NCBI GenBank assembly: GCA_963921425.1
Contig: OY992836.1
Coordinates: 17,811,614-17,875,613, forward strand
DNA: 64,000 nucleotides
Direction: 5' to 3'
Source: Dryas octopetala
Lineage: Eukaryota; Streptophyta; Magnoliopsida; Rosales; Rosaceae
The translations under genes were made by a program, and so were the position numbers. Numbering within the stretch: position 1 is the stretch's first letter; the number at the start of each line of letters is the position of its first letter. The notes under the pieces are model-generated. The model was not told the origin of the DNA and searched no databases. It saw only the letters and a list, made by a program, of their open reading frames with translations. Shown piece after piece: positions 10,693-25,342 of this stretch.

Positions 10693-13600
10693 TTAGCTGC
10701 AGACAGCCTCAACTGAGAGCTTCTTCATGCTACCGGGACATGGATCTCCTCCAAAAACTTCAGGAGCTACAGTTACTGAGCAGGATTGCTTTCCAATGCA
10801 GTTCTGCAAGAGTAAATAAATATCAGTATTAATACACAATCTGAAGAGAGTTCAAATAAGCTAGAATCAGGAAGGTATTGGCATACCTTTTTAGGTGCAT
10901 CGTAAGACTTGAGAGCATGACAGCTCCCTTCTCGGAAACTTCCACATGTCCCCTGTGGCAGACCATAGCTAGCAAACTTGATATCAGAGATTTTCTGCCC
11001 AGGCGGACACCACAAATGGGCTTTTGGTCTGTTGATTTTGCCAGAGGCTATCATTTGTGAGCTTTTCATTGTTGGTTGCCCATCAAATATATCAGCACAG
11101 ACACTTGCTGTTGTTCTTTGGACCAAAGAAATCTTAGTTGGATCACCACCCCATTCTTCAAACACAACCAGTAGATTCCCACTCGGGTTCAACCATGCCC
11201 GTGGAACATGGTACCTGCACATAATAGCTCTACCATGATTATTCAAACTGACAAAACAAAGGTAGAATAGAAGTGTAAGAAGATGAACTTTTCTCACCAT
11301 CTCTGAGAGGGCTCCCCACAATTAGTTCTGCATTTCTTATCATCATAAGTTCCAGCATAATAACAATCACCACAACTACCACGGGCTGTATATCCCGGCC
11401 AGTGGCGTCCAATGCTCTGTCCATTTATCCATATTTGACCTTTTCCCATGCTACCCATATCTAAAGCTAATGGGGCATTTCCTGATGGTGCATTAAAAGT
11501 AGCCTGGAAATATCACAGAATAAATTAATATCTTGTCGTTGATAAAACTCCAGAAGCATGATGGACATGCAATAAATGGGCGTTGGAAGTTTACTGACCT
11601 TGTACCATGTAAGAGGTTGTTTCTGAGCAATTAATGATCCTTCTACCCATTCAACAGAAGAACTCCCACTAACAGTATGGAGGCTTAAAGCTTCACCTTT
11701 CAGACCAATCTGCTCAGCACACATGCCAACAAGTTATAAGTCTTGGGTTCAATTCTTGCTAAGGGGATAAAGAAAAGGAAGCTTTGCTGTTGATTGACCA
11801 TGTCAAAATTTTCAGCATCCTGGCAGGGGAAGAAAGTGGAACAGAAAAACTGAAAGCCAACAAACCTTGTAGGTCCATTTCCACCGTGACATGTCCCATG
11901 TTCCCGAATTCAGACCCTTCAATGTGATTGGGCCTAGAACTCCCGCATTCCATGTCTCAAAATGCACACCAACATTCTGATTACATTAAACCATAGAAAA
12001 TCCATAAATGTCAGCTGCCATCTGTAATGTTTCTAAAAACCATGATCCTTGAGACTATGAGAGTGAGGGAACTAACCGGCAGACCCACAGATACGCTAAG
12101 TAAGACAAGCTTGTTGATGCCAGCTCTCAGATTCACATTGTTACTAAAAGTTAATTTAGGATTCTCCAGTCCCCCATACGCAGTTCCTGCAATAAAGGTA
12201 GACAATTTGTCAACTTAAGTTCATTCAGCAGAAGCACTAAACAGATTTAAATAGAAAGTCATCCTCTTTTATCTACCTGATAGTTGACCATTGATGAAAA
12301 CATGCAAGGCATGCCCAGCTGAATAGATAGTGAGAAGAGGCAACTGTCCACCCTTTAGAAATCCTTCATCAGGCCTTATTGTAATACTGGGTAGCAAAAA
12401 TTAAAATTACTAAGTTAGAAAGAAAAGAAAAACACAACAAAAGTATCAAAAGAATTACAATGAGATAGTTACTTTCCCAATTAAATTCTCAAATAAGGTA
12501 GAACTATGGTTGGCTTAAAATACTTACTCTGTCATATACCACAAGTAGTCTGTAGCATCCCTAGTGATATTTATCTGCTCCCACAACCCATCCAATGTAG
12601 TTGAATCAGCATCATTAGAAGAGGCAGTTTCTTCGATGTACGACTGCCAAGGAAGTGCACTATTTACTGGTGTCATCTTCATCTGCGAGCTTTGGGCACC
12701 AAGCTGTACATAGATAACAATCCTATGTCAAGATTCACTCTAGGGAATCTCAAGTAGAAATAATTTCTATAGAGAAAAGAGGATCTTGAAATTACGAATA
12801 ACATTGTAGACTGAAATAGGGAATAAATTAAAAATATGCAACATAACCAACAGTCTCCCCCTCACCCTTGCAGTGTTGAAAACTTCAGTTTTGCAGTCAG
12901 GGAGAATGCTGATGGACCAAGGTGGCAGGTCATATTGCACATTTCCAAAGCTCACTTTGGCAGAGGATTTTGTGTCATAATTTGCAAGGAATGCAGCACA
13001 CCCAGACTTTGACCTGAATACATGAGCCTACAACGATAATAATCATGATAATGAGGAGCCTAGTAAATTTCAAAGAAGAATGAGGTTTATGGTTTTGTTA
13101 TTTTCTAGCTAGCTGAAAAAAACCTTACCTCTTGACTACTTCCAAGTGATGTCCTCGCAGGATCAGCAGACACTAAAGCTGACTCACACAATTTGATGGC
13201 TTTATGTAGATCTCTCAAATGTCCCCACTTTGGTTCCCTAGTCAGACCTGGCATAGTAGATAGACAAACTCGTTTATATCAATGTGCAGTAATATGTCTT
13301 TGCACATGTTAAGCAATTTCCTAGTTTGATGCTTGAGAAACACATGTAATTGACTTCCTCTAAGATGATGTTAGGTATAAAGTAGGATGCTTTAAATGTG
13401 TAAAGTAAGGATTGTAAGCCAAACTTTACTACTAGTCTAGGATGCTAATCCTATTTGCATACCATATTCATCTAGAGGGGCATCATAGTCATAGCTGGTA
13501 GCAATAAAGGGGCCGCCAGCTGTTCGGCCAAAATTTGTTCCGCCATGGTACTGGAACAAAAAGGGAAAAAAAGACAATAAAAATTAGAAAATATACTCTT

Positions 13601-15931
13601 GGTGATCAAAACATCTGTTAAATAAAATTAACTTGGAAATACAAGGAGGACAACTAACCATGTAATAGTTCACAAAAGAACCACCATTTTGTATGAACCT
13701 TGCAACTGAAAATGCCAAGTCTTCTGCAGGTCTAGTGGGAACTGCCCCACCAAATTCTGTATACCTGTCATATATATATATATAGCGGCCGCCTTAGGAA
13801 AGAATTTGAAGAATAATACAAGAATGTACCTATACAACAGGCCTGTAGCAATAAATTTTTGGTCTGTACAGGCAACATGTGTGACTTACCAGCCAGTCCA
13901 GACTTCTGTCCACATTTTGGGTTTATAGTTCTTGTTTGGAGTGAAATTTTCACAGTAGAACCCATTGCAGGTATCGATCTGTCACATAATAAATGATAAG
14001 GTTTCAGAGATAAGAACAGAAATATCTTGAAGCTTTCATTTTCTATTTTTTTCTGGGGGGGCTACAATCTTGAAGCTTTGTTTATTACAATTAATAGCAT
14101 AATTTATTCGACTGTACAAATTCAATTACTGACAAACCAACCCAAATGAATTGATTTCTAAACCTGCAAAAAAATAAAAAAAAATCTCCTAAACTGAAGA
14201 TTCAACTCCCAGAACATATAATTATTATCAAACAAGTAGAAGACATCTTCATTGTACTTGTCATTACAAAACCGAATTCAGAGAAAATGGAGAGAGTGAG
14301 AACTTCAGATCTGGAGAATTCTCAAAAATCTACAACACAAGGCCACCTAAGTATTTAAGTTGACAACCTACTCTTTAAAAACTCCACCAAGAAAGGAGGG
14401 TGACACTAAATGAAGGACAGTTATGCAATGCTTGTACAGAAAATGACAACAAAAAAGTAGAAGAAAACGTTGAAAAAAATGTGCAGCAGAACAGCTTACA
14501 ACTGGGTCGGGGGCATCCTCTTGCTTGCACATAATCCATGGGACTCCAGTTCCAAGACCCACAGCCATTTGAGCTGCCCATTTGGTATAAGCTTTACCAG
14601 GGGCACCAATTTCCCACTCCACCGGTCCAAATTCATTTTCAATCTGTCCAAATACAAATTATAAGAAAAAAAAAAAATTAAATGACATTCCTGCCCATGT
14701 ACTGCCCAATATTTCCTCAGCTAATAAAAACAAAAAGAAACAAACCCTGTTAAATTTTTAAAAAAATTGAGACTATTAAGTACAAAGAAAATTAACCCAC
14801 TTCTAGAAACATGGCAAAGACTAAATTGAAGTAATTTTCTCACCTGAGACAGAATTATGGGGCCTCCCTGAGTTTGAAACAGCTTTTCTTCCTTCATCAT
14901 ACTGACAATTTTCTCTGTGAATTTTTGCATTGCCGCCTTCATAACAATTAATTAGAAATGAAATTAGGTTAAAAATATATATTTTAAAAAAATGCATTGG
15001 TAATGAAAGGTTCCTACTGCCCAACCTTGAAAGGCTCGTTGTCAGTTCTAAAAGCAATTCCCGGAACATATTTCAGCCACACAGGGAATCCCCTGTATCA
15101 GAAACAGAGTAATTAATATAACCATATTTACATAAGAACAAAATCATAAATTTTCTTCCTTTCAGTCTTGGCTAATTCTGTAAAATACTTCTTTTTAATT
15201 TTACCCGAAGTTCCATTCAGCACATATATAAGGGCCAATCCGGAGATTAACATAGAGGCCTGCCTGTTGCACCAGCTTGATGAACTTGACCAAATCATAT
15301 CTATCCTCAAAATAATACTGAAAATTTGACAAAACAAGTCAAACTGTCAATGAGTATAATTTTAAACCAGAGCATAACTATATTGCAATATGAAATATAA
15401 AAAGAAAGAAAATTATAATGCATTTGCATTACTTTTCCTAGAGAAGGCTCATGCCCATTCCAAAACACATAGGTCTGAATAACATCCAAGCCTCCATCTT
15501 TGGCCTTCTGTATTAAATCAGGCCACATCTGTAAACACACACACCAAAAAGAAAACCCACAATATCAAAATTTTGTACTAAAACTAAACTGTTGAGAATT
15601 TTAATGCAATACCATAGATACCCATGAGTCAAAAGTCTTAAAAACCAGCACAAATACAAAACAAAAAGATAGCTTTGAACCACATTGGCATTATTGGTAC
15701 CTCAGGTGTGCTTCTGGGATAGTGAATGGACCCAGAAATGAGAATCCTTTTCTGCCCATTGATTATTATGGCTCTGTGGTCATAACTCACAGAGGCAGTA
15801 GCAGAAGAAAAAAGCCATGAAACCGAAAACAGTAGCAGCAACATGTTGGCCTTGGCCCTCAACATGTTTTTACAGTTCCACATTGTTTGAACTCCAAGAC
15901 CCATTTGAGCCTCTGTGTCTCTCTCACTCAA
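10693..15931 (-). CDS. BGAL1: Beta-galactosidase, GH35, with C-terminal lectin domain (BGAL1-like)
   Basis: Secreted glycosidase that removes terminal beta-galactosyl residues from cell-wall polysaccharides. Nineteen exons (5' to 3'): 15931-15701, 15528-15433, 15317-15205, 15092-15026, 14936-14844, 14643-14500, 13978-13890, 13764-13659, 13550-13463, 13247-13129, 13027-12866, 12703-12528, 12386-12277, 12186-12077, 11976-11866, 11709-11599, 11503-11298, 11214-10887, 10803-10693. All introns are GT-AG and the reading frame is intact: 856 aa from ATG 15931, or 840 aa from the in-frame ATG 15883 (MWNCKNML). The later start gives a cleaner signal peptide ([16 protein letters not shown]). GH35 hallmarks are [15 protein letters not shown] (acid/base Glu) and WTEVWTGW (nucleophile Glu), plus [20 protein letters not shown]. 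The C-terminus (ADIFDG onward, exons 18-19) is the cysteine-containing SUEL-type lectin domain, ending [20 protein letters not shown]. Length and sequence fit Arabidopsis BGAL1 best; close paralogues (BGAL3, BGAL5) are possible. No inactivating change seen. Confidence 0.95.
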
Positions 15932-16190
15932 AGCAATGGCCTTTATATATATTTGTTTTGTTTTATCTCATCTGAATATTTTATGTCTTGGGATTTGGTC
16001 TGGGTGTTTGAAATTGAGCACACGCTTTCTTTTTTGATGCTTTTGATATTGAAAAGAGACAGAAAGAAAGAAACAGAGTGGCAGAGTTGAAGACTTGAAG
16101 TAGTGAATGTATGGATTTGATGGGTGAGGTGGGGGGAAGGAAGTTTGGTTTGGTTGTAGTTGTGGAGAGAATGGGTGGCTTCCTCAACTG

Positions 16191-16202
16191 CTTTATATAA
16201 AC
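16191..16202 (-). promoter_or_regulatory. TATA box of the beta-galactosidase gene
   Basis: On the minus strand GTTTATATAAAG lies about 260-310 bp upstream of the candidate start codons. Transcription would then begin near 16165, giving a 5' leader of roughly 230-280 bases. Small open frames in the leader (such as the one starting at 16286, which begins before the TATA box) are not supported as genes. Confidence 0.65.
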
Positions 16203-16299
16203 ATTTTCAAGAATGAAGAAATGCAAAATATGCAAATGGGAAGGGAAGTGGGGGACCCACTTCTCGACCTTTTTGGGGGGTGCCACCCTCTCTGAGACT

Positions 16300-17944
16300 C
16301 TGACACGTAACTTGGCTCTACACTAAAGTACACAAAATTACCATGGACCAAAAACAAAAAAAAAGTAACAAATTTACCAAGTATTGTTTAGTTTAGGCCT
16401 TGGTAAACGCATAGACGTGGGTATTACTTATTCTATTAAGTAAATGTTTAAGACCACAGAAAATGTTTAATGTCAAGTATTGGGTCTTTAAAAAAGTGAC
16501 AAAATTGGGTGTCCTTAGAGGGATTTTCAAGAGTAAGAATAACAGAGTTTTATTCTTTTATTTTTTGTCTCAAGATAATTCATAGAATTTATGTGCGAGT
16601 AACTTTGAAGTAAAGAGAGTAACTGATTCAAGGGTACGCATAATTTTCATGATATTTTTTTTCCATAAATTTCATTGCCTCAATGGGTTTTTCTAAGATT
16701 TTCTTGAGATATATTTGCTAGACATTATGGCAGATACTCTATATTAATTATGTTCAAGATAATCGTTCTTACACAAAGATTACCACAATCCCAATATGTT
16801 ATAATTTATGAATTATAGCAAGTTTTGGATTATTCTTCTTTGTGATCCAAAGTTTTCGGTTTCAAGAAAACAATAATAATGCAAAGGTCAGCCTTCTTTT
16901 AACATTTATGAAATTGTTGGAGCTTATCCTTACAAAGTATCTAACTGATTTCTTTGACCCATATTTTGCTTTTTTTAAAAAAATAGGAATATGAAGTTAA
17001 TTTGAATTAGTAATATATGCCACTCATTTAAAGAGAAATTTTGTTAGTTACTTTTAAGAAGTTTTCAGCTCATTAGTTAGTTCAAGAAATTTCGTTCAAA
17101 CATATCTATTACGAAACTAATTTAACAACGAATCTTATAGCAAAAATTGGTCGAGGTTTGAATAATCTCCTTAACTTTGGACACATTCTTTAATTTCCTT
17201 ATATTATGGTTAGTAGGTATAGTCATAATGTAATGCGAATCGGCTGTAAATACGGTTGCCGTTGATAGTTTTTATTTTGTGTAAACAATAAAAAAAAATG
17301 CCAATCATTATGATATATCAATTTCATTTGACAAAAACAAGAAGAAAGAACGATGCATCAATGGTTAGCTATGCTTTGTCCAAAACATACAAGAAAGCAT
17401 GCATAGTGACTTTCCATGCCGGCCAACGAATCTAATAAATATTGTTTGGGAAGAAAAGATAGTACTATAAACATAAGTGGAGGGGAAGTTGGTCCCACCA
17501 AGATTTGGATTTCATTTAAGATAAGGATTTTTCTTTCCTCATGTATATAAGAAATTTGACGAAGAAAGTAAGAAAGATTCTAGATTTTTGCTTAGGATAA
17601 GGAAGGAGATCAAACCCTGTTTTTTTTTCCAATGTATTAAAATCATTCACAGCCGAATCTGATTTGCTTACTATATTTTTTATGTAGATATTGTGTTTAT
17701 TATCAAACTTTTGTTAATTTCTTGGTACACAAAATAATGTTATTTTCATTTAATTGTCAATTTGTCATCCATCCATGCTGCTTTTCTTTTAAAGTGCATA
17801 TTCATTTATGCTTTCTAGGATATAAACCTGTGAGTTGATAGTAAAAGTTCCTAACAACATACTATTTGTTGATAAGAATAGGAATCAAAGGTGCATGCAA
17901 AACAACAAATGGGTTGCGTTGGTTTTCACGAGTTGATCCAAAAA

Positions 17945-17978
<34 letters not shown>

Positions 17979-18300
17979 ATGTGTACAAAAGTCAAAAGAC
18001 AATAAGACATATAGTAAGATTTAAGAGAGAAAAAAAAAAAAAAAAAGAAGGAGAAATCGCCTTAATTAGGCGAGTATTTCAATACAATATATATTCATTC
18101 TTTGAAGAAATTTATTTCTTTGGTCATATTCATTAATATTATCAAGAACAAGTTGCCACATCTATTGCTAGCAAGCAGTGATGCTGTTCTTTGACTCAAA
18201 AAAATTTCCAGTTTCCACTCTGGACATGCCGGCTACCAATCGTGACACGCCACGTGCAAAGTAATTAGTTCCCCAAATACTATTATTCATTTTTACTCCA

Positions 18301-18332
<32 letters not shown>

Positions 18333-21300
18333 CAGATACTCCACCTTCACTACTATGCCAGTTGGTGCAGTTCATGGAATCATGAGTAACTAAATTGCAG
18401 CTTACGCCTACAAAATACAAATACATGATCCCCTACCTGAGGAGCAATTTTCAGAGAAACTCATTAATGTTTTGTTGGCCTAATTTGAATGCTAAAAGGG
18501 TTCCATAAATCAATAAATAAATAAATCAATGCTTTTACTTTTCTTTTATATAAGTCAACAATTTGCTAATAATATAGCAATCACAATTAGAGTTATAATA
18601 GAAATGAAATTACCAAATTATAGTAATGATTTAGTTCCGGGTTGTTTAATTGCAATGACAAATATTTGAAGCAAAAATTCGCCTAAATTGAGCTGTATAT
18701 ATTGTCCTGTCTTTAATAATGTAGGAAAAGTAGAAAAGAATCATTGCTTCAAAATGAATCCATGTATTCCTAACAGGAGCCATGGTACGTAGCGTTAGTT
18801 GCTCACTTGTTCATACGTTGCTTTCAAGTGTTGATGGTGTTTATGTGAAAATACTCGTGACATTTCTTTTTTTATCATTTTTCATGTATTAGTAACATGA
18901 TTAGTTATATTGAGATAGTTGTATATATATATACACACTTGTAAAACGTAAAATTATTCACTATAAAACCTACGACCATATATAAGCTATTGTCAAAGCT
19001 AGCTAGCATTTTTCTTCCTAAAAATTATTAAAAAAAAATTGCATTAAGTTAATTGGTTGCCTTGATGATCATGTCTATTATAATGGCTAAATGTAAATCA
19101 GAAGTTGACTACATCTTTTTGTAGCAATCAGAAGAAGTTTCCCAAAATAAAAGACAAAAATTATTATATATGGAGGTCGTTATAGAATAGAACTATAATT
19201 TGGTGACCAGTGACCTAACATTGATAAGTTTAGTTTAAGACAATGAGTCTTTTATTAATTTGAACAAAATAAAAATAATTTCAATTGCATAAATTCACAC
19301 GTGTAAGTATTCTAAATATCTTCTTTGATCAGCTACCTCGAGATCGGTCCAATTTCCGACTCATTATATAAATAAATGATGCAGATCATTATACCATTAA
19401 TGTATTTGTAATCTAATTAATTTAATGTGGCAAAAAGCGTATTCATCAAACAATCAAAGTTATTAAAGCTTTTGATGAATTAAATAATCATTTGATTCGC
19501 ATGGCGTGGCACATTACTCAAACTCCAGTAGATCCTATTTTATCTCTCTAAGCACACAAACATTGTTTGTACATCAATCATATCATAGTAGTTTATTAAG
19601 CAATATAATGGGATTTAGTTATCTCTACATCCTGAAGTTTTGAATTCGATTCTTCAATATAAAAAATTTATATACATATTTCAAGTTTTACCTAATTAAT
19701 AAAATTAATTCATAGCGTGCATGTTATTTGGTTTAACACATGATTTATGTGATATACACACAAAATAAGTGTGGGTGATACAATTTTTTTAATGCTATAC
19801 ATACTCGGTTACATATTGGGAAAGGAATCCACTACCATAAAACTATAAAAGAGAGATAGGAAAAAAAAAAAAAAAAAAAAGGGTATTATATTTTAAAATA
19901 TTTCATGGGCAGATTAATTTAATGAGATAAGACATGAATGCATGAAGACTTTGCATAGTTTGGTCTTTCAAAAAACGATCTGTGAAAATAGTACTTGTCT
20001 TCCTCTATCAAGACGCAATGATATGCATCTTTTTATGTCCTCACATACTTTATGTTTTCCTTGGGTGAGCATAAGAAAATTATACATATATTAACATGTG
20101 AAAATTCTTTCTGCTAAATTCTCTGAATGCAGTTCCAAAGACCCTGTTTTTTTTTTCTAAATTTTTAAGTTTTTATTTTTAGTCAACTATTATCTAGAAC
20201 TTAAATTTAGGGTTTAAATCTTAAATTTCGAATGATATTTGAATAGTTCTACTTGTTATTTAACAATTTATATTCAAACGATAAGGAACCAGAGTGTACA
20301 TATATATAATTTGAAAACGGTGTTAAAATATTGTATTAGCACCAAAAAAAAAATATTTTAAAGTGCATGCATTGCCGAATTAGAATTATTTTAAAGGAAA
20401 AAAAAGAGACTAATCACTTTATTTTGGTTGAGTGGTGAAAACACTGGTAATTGGCTTCCTTTTTAACATTTGTTTATGTGTTGCTGTTGCATTTGCACCT
20501 AATTAATCTTCAACAGCACACCAATAAGTTAGTAACGAAACCCTGAACAAATCAATCCTTTAAGAAAAGCAAATTGGTACCAAAAGTGATGAGATGACTT
20601 GCTAGCTATCTTGTCATGCAGTTTCATTCATTACGTAGCCAAAAACTATAAATGGCGGGTCCCAAAGCTTTGCTTGTATTGATTTTCGCATTCTTGTATT
20701 TTAGTTAAATTAATATATTAATTTAAAAGTAAATTATTAAGAAGATATAGAACCAGGCCCACTTTTGTTATCCATCTCTTTCTTTGTGGACTGGGCCCAT
20801 CATGTCCATGAAGTTGAGGACGTCACGTTTCAGTCACTTGAAGCCCAAAAGCAAAACCCAACTTCGATCTCATCCAGTCGTTCAATTGCTTTTCTGAAAA
20901 CATTGAATCAACGTGGGCACTTGACGAACGAGTAGAAGCGATCAAATTGATTTCCGGAAGCACAAAGCAATCTAACAGATTGATCCAATCACACTGTGAT
21001 CAAGAGGATGATGAAGATGCCACATCAGCCCCATCATGCCAATTGCCCAATTGCATATAGATAAGAAGCGGCATGTATTGTGTGAATTAGATATAACTGT
21101 TTAATAGTTATTGTTTAACTTGAATGTATTAAGTGAGATATTTTTTTAATTACACTCGGATAAAATAAAATTTGTTATTGAATATTGTTTAAAATAATTA
21201 AGTTAGAGGCAATATGAGAGGCCGAAAAATATGTACCCACCCCTGTAATATAAGACAAGCTTACAATATTCTATTGATTTCATGCAGATGCAACATAACG

Positions 21301-21639
21301 AGGTCCAAAAGTCATCCTAGGGAACGATAGGTTTAATGATAAGGCAAACAAACGTTTAAGGTTCACCAAACAAGAGGAAAAGGGCCCAATTGGCTAAGGC
21401 AGGTTGCTTCTTGTTATGGATGAGTTTGCCACGTTGCATTGAGGAGACTTGATTGGCTATTTATCCAAACTTCTTGGTCCTGTGGGTCCTGTGGGTCCAT
21501 ATCTTCTTGGTAGTAGGCCCATAGTAGGCCCACAGGGCCATTGTGATAAGGTGTTACCCTGTTAACCACAGGGTCGGTGTCGCCTAAGTACCTAACCCAA
21601 TCGGGTCACCCCATCCTAACAAATTTGACCCTCTTTCCC
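16300..21639. other. Gene-poor intergenic region
   Basis: About 5.3 kb of AT-rich sequence upstream of the beta-galactosidase gene. It holds a (TA)n tract (17948-17976), poly-A and poly-T runs (18026-18045, 18303-18332, 19860-19880) and short decayed repeats. I found no frame with protein-like composition, no tRNA and no complete transposon ends. Confidence 0.5.
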
Positions 21640-22006
21640 GTTTGAGATTGTTGTGGAAGACCCAAAAACTGTTGTGGATGACAATTCTTAATTACTCACA
21701 ACAGTTTTGGTGTTTGGTAAAAAAATTAAAAAGTGTTTTGTCCCATAATTCTCAACTCCCCACAGTAAAAATAGAAAGCAAGTTTGTAGGTGCTTTTGAA
21801 AGCTGCAGTGAATTACAACAACAATGAAAATTTTATTTTACCCATAATACCCTCATTTTAGTAATTAGAAATAGTCACAGCAGTTTTACATTACAATTTA
21901 CCAAACACCTTCATACTGTTTTACACTCAACTACTTTACTTCACAGCTGACTTTACTTCACAGCTGCTTTACTTCACAGCTGTTTTTTCTCACAGCAATC
22001 TCAAAC
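21640..22006. mobile_element. MITE with GTTTGAGATTG(T/C)TGTG inverted ends
   Basis: The left end GTTTGAGATTGTTGTGG and right end TCACAGCAATCTCAAAC are inverted repeats. Next to the right end the unit CTTTACTTCACAGCTG is repeated about three times (21935-21985), and shorter ACAGC motifs occur throughout, as in hAT-type MITEs of dicots. I could not find a target duplication, so the superfamily is uncertain. No coding capacity. Confidence 0.6.
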
Positions 22007-23476
22007 TAAGCCTACCTTATAAAAGGAAAAGAAGAATTATGAATTCATAACATTTTTTATGTGTCGATAAAAATATGAGTCCTTAAAAGGTTTTATATCA
22101 AATACGGGTGAGTATTGTAATTTGTAAAAAAATTTGATGAAATAATTCTAAGATCCTCTATTTATCATTTTTATAATAATTGGTCAACTATATTTCATTT
22201 CACTCTCATCCTTTTATTGGTATTGCGAAAGAATTGAAAAGTAAACAAAAGAAAAATATGATGAAAGGGCGTGCACGGTGCACCTCATCTAGAAGGTTTT
22301 AAACCGATGGCTTAATTAGAATTTTAATTCCTCTCGGGGCTGAATTTCTGGTTCATTGCATCCTATCTAGACTCATTGAAATTTGTAACCAAGTTTTTAA
22401 TTAATATCACATAATCTTTTGCTCTTATTTGCTAAAAATGAATAAACAATGAGGCATGGCTATCAAAATTATGTTTCAACGAGGACCACAATAGTCTAGT
22501 TTTCAATATTATACATGACTCATGAGTCCTATCACTGTGATGCGAAAGTCATTAGGTGATGTGCATCAGTCGAAGCGCATCGAAATTTTAATGTTTATCA
22601 CTTATTCCTTGTTATCCTTGTAATCTAGTTTGGACAACTACTACATCTTCAATTTTTAATATTATAAAATCAAGTTTTTTATAAATTTCAACAAGACAGT
22701 CAACCAATGATGACAAAATAAAATATTTTCATATCAAATATTTTGACATATTATATTATTAAATTATCAACATAATTTTGTTTTAATATTTGATATCAAA
22801 TTCACAGTCTGGTAATATATAAACATTACTTGTATACATGTATAAGGTAGGCCATACTTATCAAGTAATGCAGAACATCAACTTGCAAGTCCACATCCCT
22901 GGCAGTATAAATTGAACTGCTGCCGCCCACTCAGTGAAGCATGCCATTCCAAATTTAAGCCACAAAGGCAAATGTGTTTCTTTCAAAGATGTTAAAAGGC
23001 AATGGGGTCAGAAAACAGAAAGCCATAAACGGTTGAATACGGCAAAAACAAGTATCTTACTGACAATGATGCGTTTAACAAAACCGAAATTATCCTTAAT
23101 GAATAGTAAATGACATAATTATATGTGTGTGTGTGTGTGTGTGTGTCATTTTACTTGACAACTAGTTTAATTAGTGTTAGGTATGCTAATTGAAGTTTTA
23201 ACCAACTCTTAATCTAATTTCTTTGGTAAATATTATAACCCATATCCTAAATGTCTCCATTCTTGGTTAGTTATATGATATCCAGCTGCTCAACTTTCGC
23301 TGCTTGACACTGAAAGTTGAAACCACTGCATTTTCATTTATTCAAACAACCAACTACTCCACCTCCATATCAGTCTAGACAAGTCTACAACTAGTTTTCG
23401 GTTTTTAATTTCATTGACAAAATGGCTGAAATTTTATTGCAGTACGTACTACTCCACCACACCAGCTACTACTTTC
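22007..23476. other. Intergenic, GT microsatellite
   Basis: AT-rich sequence with a (GT)n tract at about 23124-23146. No gene recognised. Confidence 0.5.
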
Positions 23477-23477
23477 C

Positions 23478-23720
23478 TAACCAAAATGTATAATTTTTGT
23501 ATAGGAGAAGTTGGCTAATCACTTGGTTCAATTCCCCCATGTCATGCTTTTGTTGGTTGGGTTGGGACTTGGGGACCAGACCACTGTCGTGGTCTACTGT
23601 AATTGAGTCACAACCAACCAATAGGACCAACCAACCAACCAACCAACTAACCACCAGGGGTAGGGGTTAATGGGTATTGGGTTCATGATCCTCACTTCTT
23701 ATTGACCAAACTCACCACCA
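23478..23720 (+). repeat. Copy 1 of a dispersed duplication (pair with 25343-25570)
   Basis: It shares a run of matching blocks with 25343-25570: CCAAAATGTATAATTTTT, TGTCATGCTTTT(T)GTTGGTTG, AACCAACCAATAGGACCAAC-like, GG(T/C)AGGGGT(T)AATG and CCTCACTTCTTATTNACCAA. This copy has an expanded CCAACCAACCAACC tract (23622-23650). No coding potential. Confidence 0.75.
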
Positions 23721-25342
23721 GTTGCCATCCTTTTCTGACTTGTTGCTTAAGCAACTCTGGTAGGTTATTGTGGGCCTAAACACACAACTCTTAATCTTGT
23801 ATTGCAGACTGGCAGTGAGGTGTGTCTTAATCAGATGACTCGTATGGGTTCCAGTATCCTCTGCAATTAATCTGTTTCTCAAAAGCAGGTTATTTTAGAA
23901 TCCAATTGACCAATTAGTCCACTGATTATGCATATGATAAACCAGACAAATTTAACTAGAAAAGTTTAGCCAGAAGGAAAAATAAGCTAGATTTGGATCA
24001 ATACCAGTCAATTCAATAGTAATTTATCATTTAAACCAATATTCATGCTAGCAAGAAAAAAACAAAAGTTAAATAGGTGAAGTATATATACGAGGCCAGA
24101 AATAAATATATGTTTCTCAACATTTGGTTCTGATCCATTACAAACTTGTGCATGAAACATGAGCTGCTTGAGTGGGGCTGAGATGTCAAACTAATACATC
24201 ACATGTAGACAGAACAAGCTGTCATTGTTCTGAAAATCATATACAACATGCTTTAATTTGTTAAGGGACTTGCAGATGATTTAAGGGATAAGAAGAAGAA
24301 GAAGAAGAAGAAGAAGATAATGACACTTTTATTTCATTTCAAGTGATGCAGATCGATCAAGAGGAGTTCGTTATTGGTGTGCCTCATATTATATAATTAT
24401 GTGTTGAATTTGACAATTATATATTTGATGACCTTATAAACCACATCCAATCTAATTTCTTGCTAAGGCTGCCACCACATCTCAAATTCTCAATCAAATC
24501 CTTTACAATAGTGAACAACCTTATATAGCTACTATCCTTTTTATTTATGGATGCACATTCCTCATCGTGGTCCTACATCAGAGGCTGGAGTAGGTCCTCA
24601 GGTATCAAATTATGCTCAGAATTAGAAAAATTTTGTGTTTGTGAGAATATACATATTGATGAAAATAAAAAGTGAAAAAAGTATACTCAAATAACAAACT
24701 GGGATTTTTAATACAGCGTTCTTTGACATCTTTTTTTTTTTTAACTGAGAAGTAGTGTTCTATGACATCTTAGATATGCTTAATTGACATACAGAGATGC
24801 TTGATTGTATAGTGTTATCCATTGTCAACAAAGATACATTACATGAAGGATTGTTAACCATTTGGATTGTGAGTCTCACGCCAAGTCTCACATCAATCAA
24901 TATTTGAGAAACACTCACTCATGCGGTCACGCATAGCCAATTTAGGGAAACAAAACTTCAATTTTATCTGTCACTTGTAATTAGTACTATGACAACTTGA
25001 CAAGGCAAAATCTAAGTATTCCTGAGGGCCGGGCTGCTATAAAGTTTGAGATTCAATACTTGGGTTGATGGCTGCTGGGCCTGTTCAATCTGTACGGATG
25101 CCAAGCATGTGGGCCTAATCTAGTTGGACCAGGTACATAATTTAATTGTGTTCAGATAAGAAGACGTCACAGCCTTTGTCTTGTGGGCCTTTGGATGTTT
25201 TCCCAAAGAAGTAAATATCCAAAAGAGACCAAATTCCTTGTGAATATTTGTGGGATCATGATTTCCTTAACCCTCGGTTTTACATTACATTAAGCGTTCT
25301 CTTCTTCTTAACTGCTTCTAATTGTTCTCTGCTACCGGTTTC
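23721..25342. other. Intergenic with an AAG microsatellite
   Basis: A (GAA)n tract lies at about 24291-24316. A phrase near 25092 (GATGCCAAGCATGTGGGCCT) recurs at 25813. No gene recognised. Confidence 0.5.

Noticed and set aside
15981..16286. 101-codon ORF upstream of the beta-galactosidase gene
   Set aside because: It overlaps the TATA box and 5' leader; composition is not protein-like.
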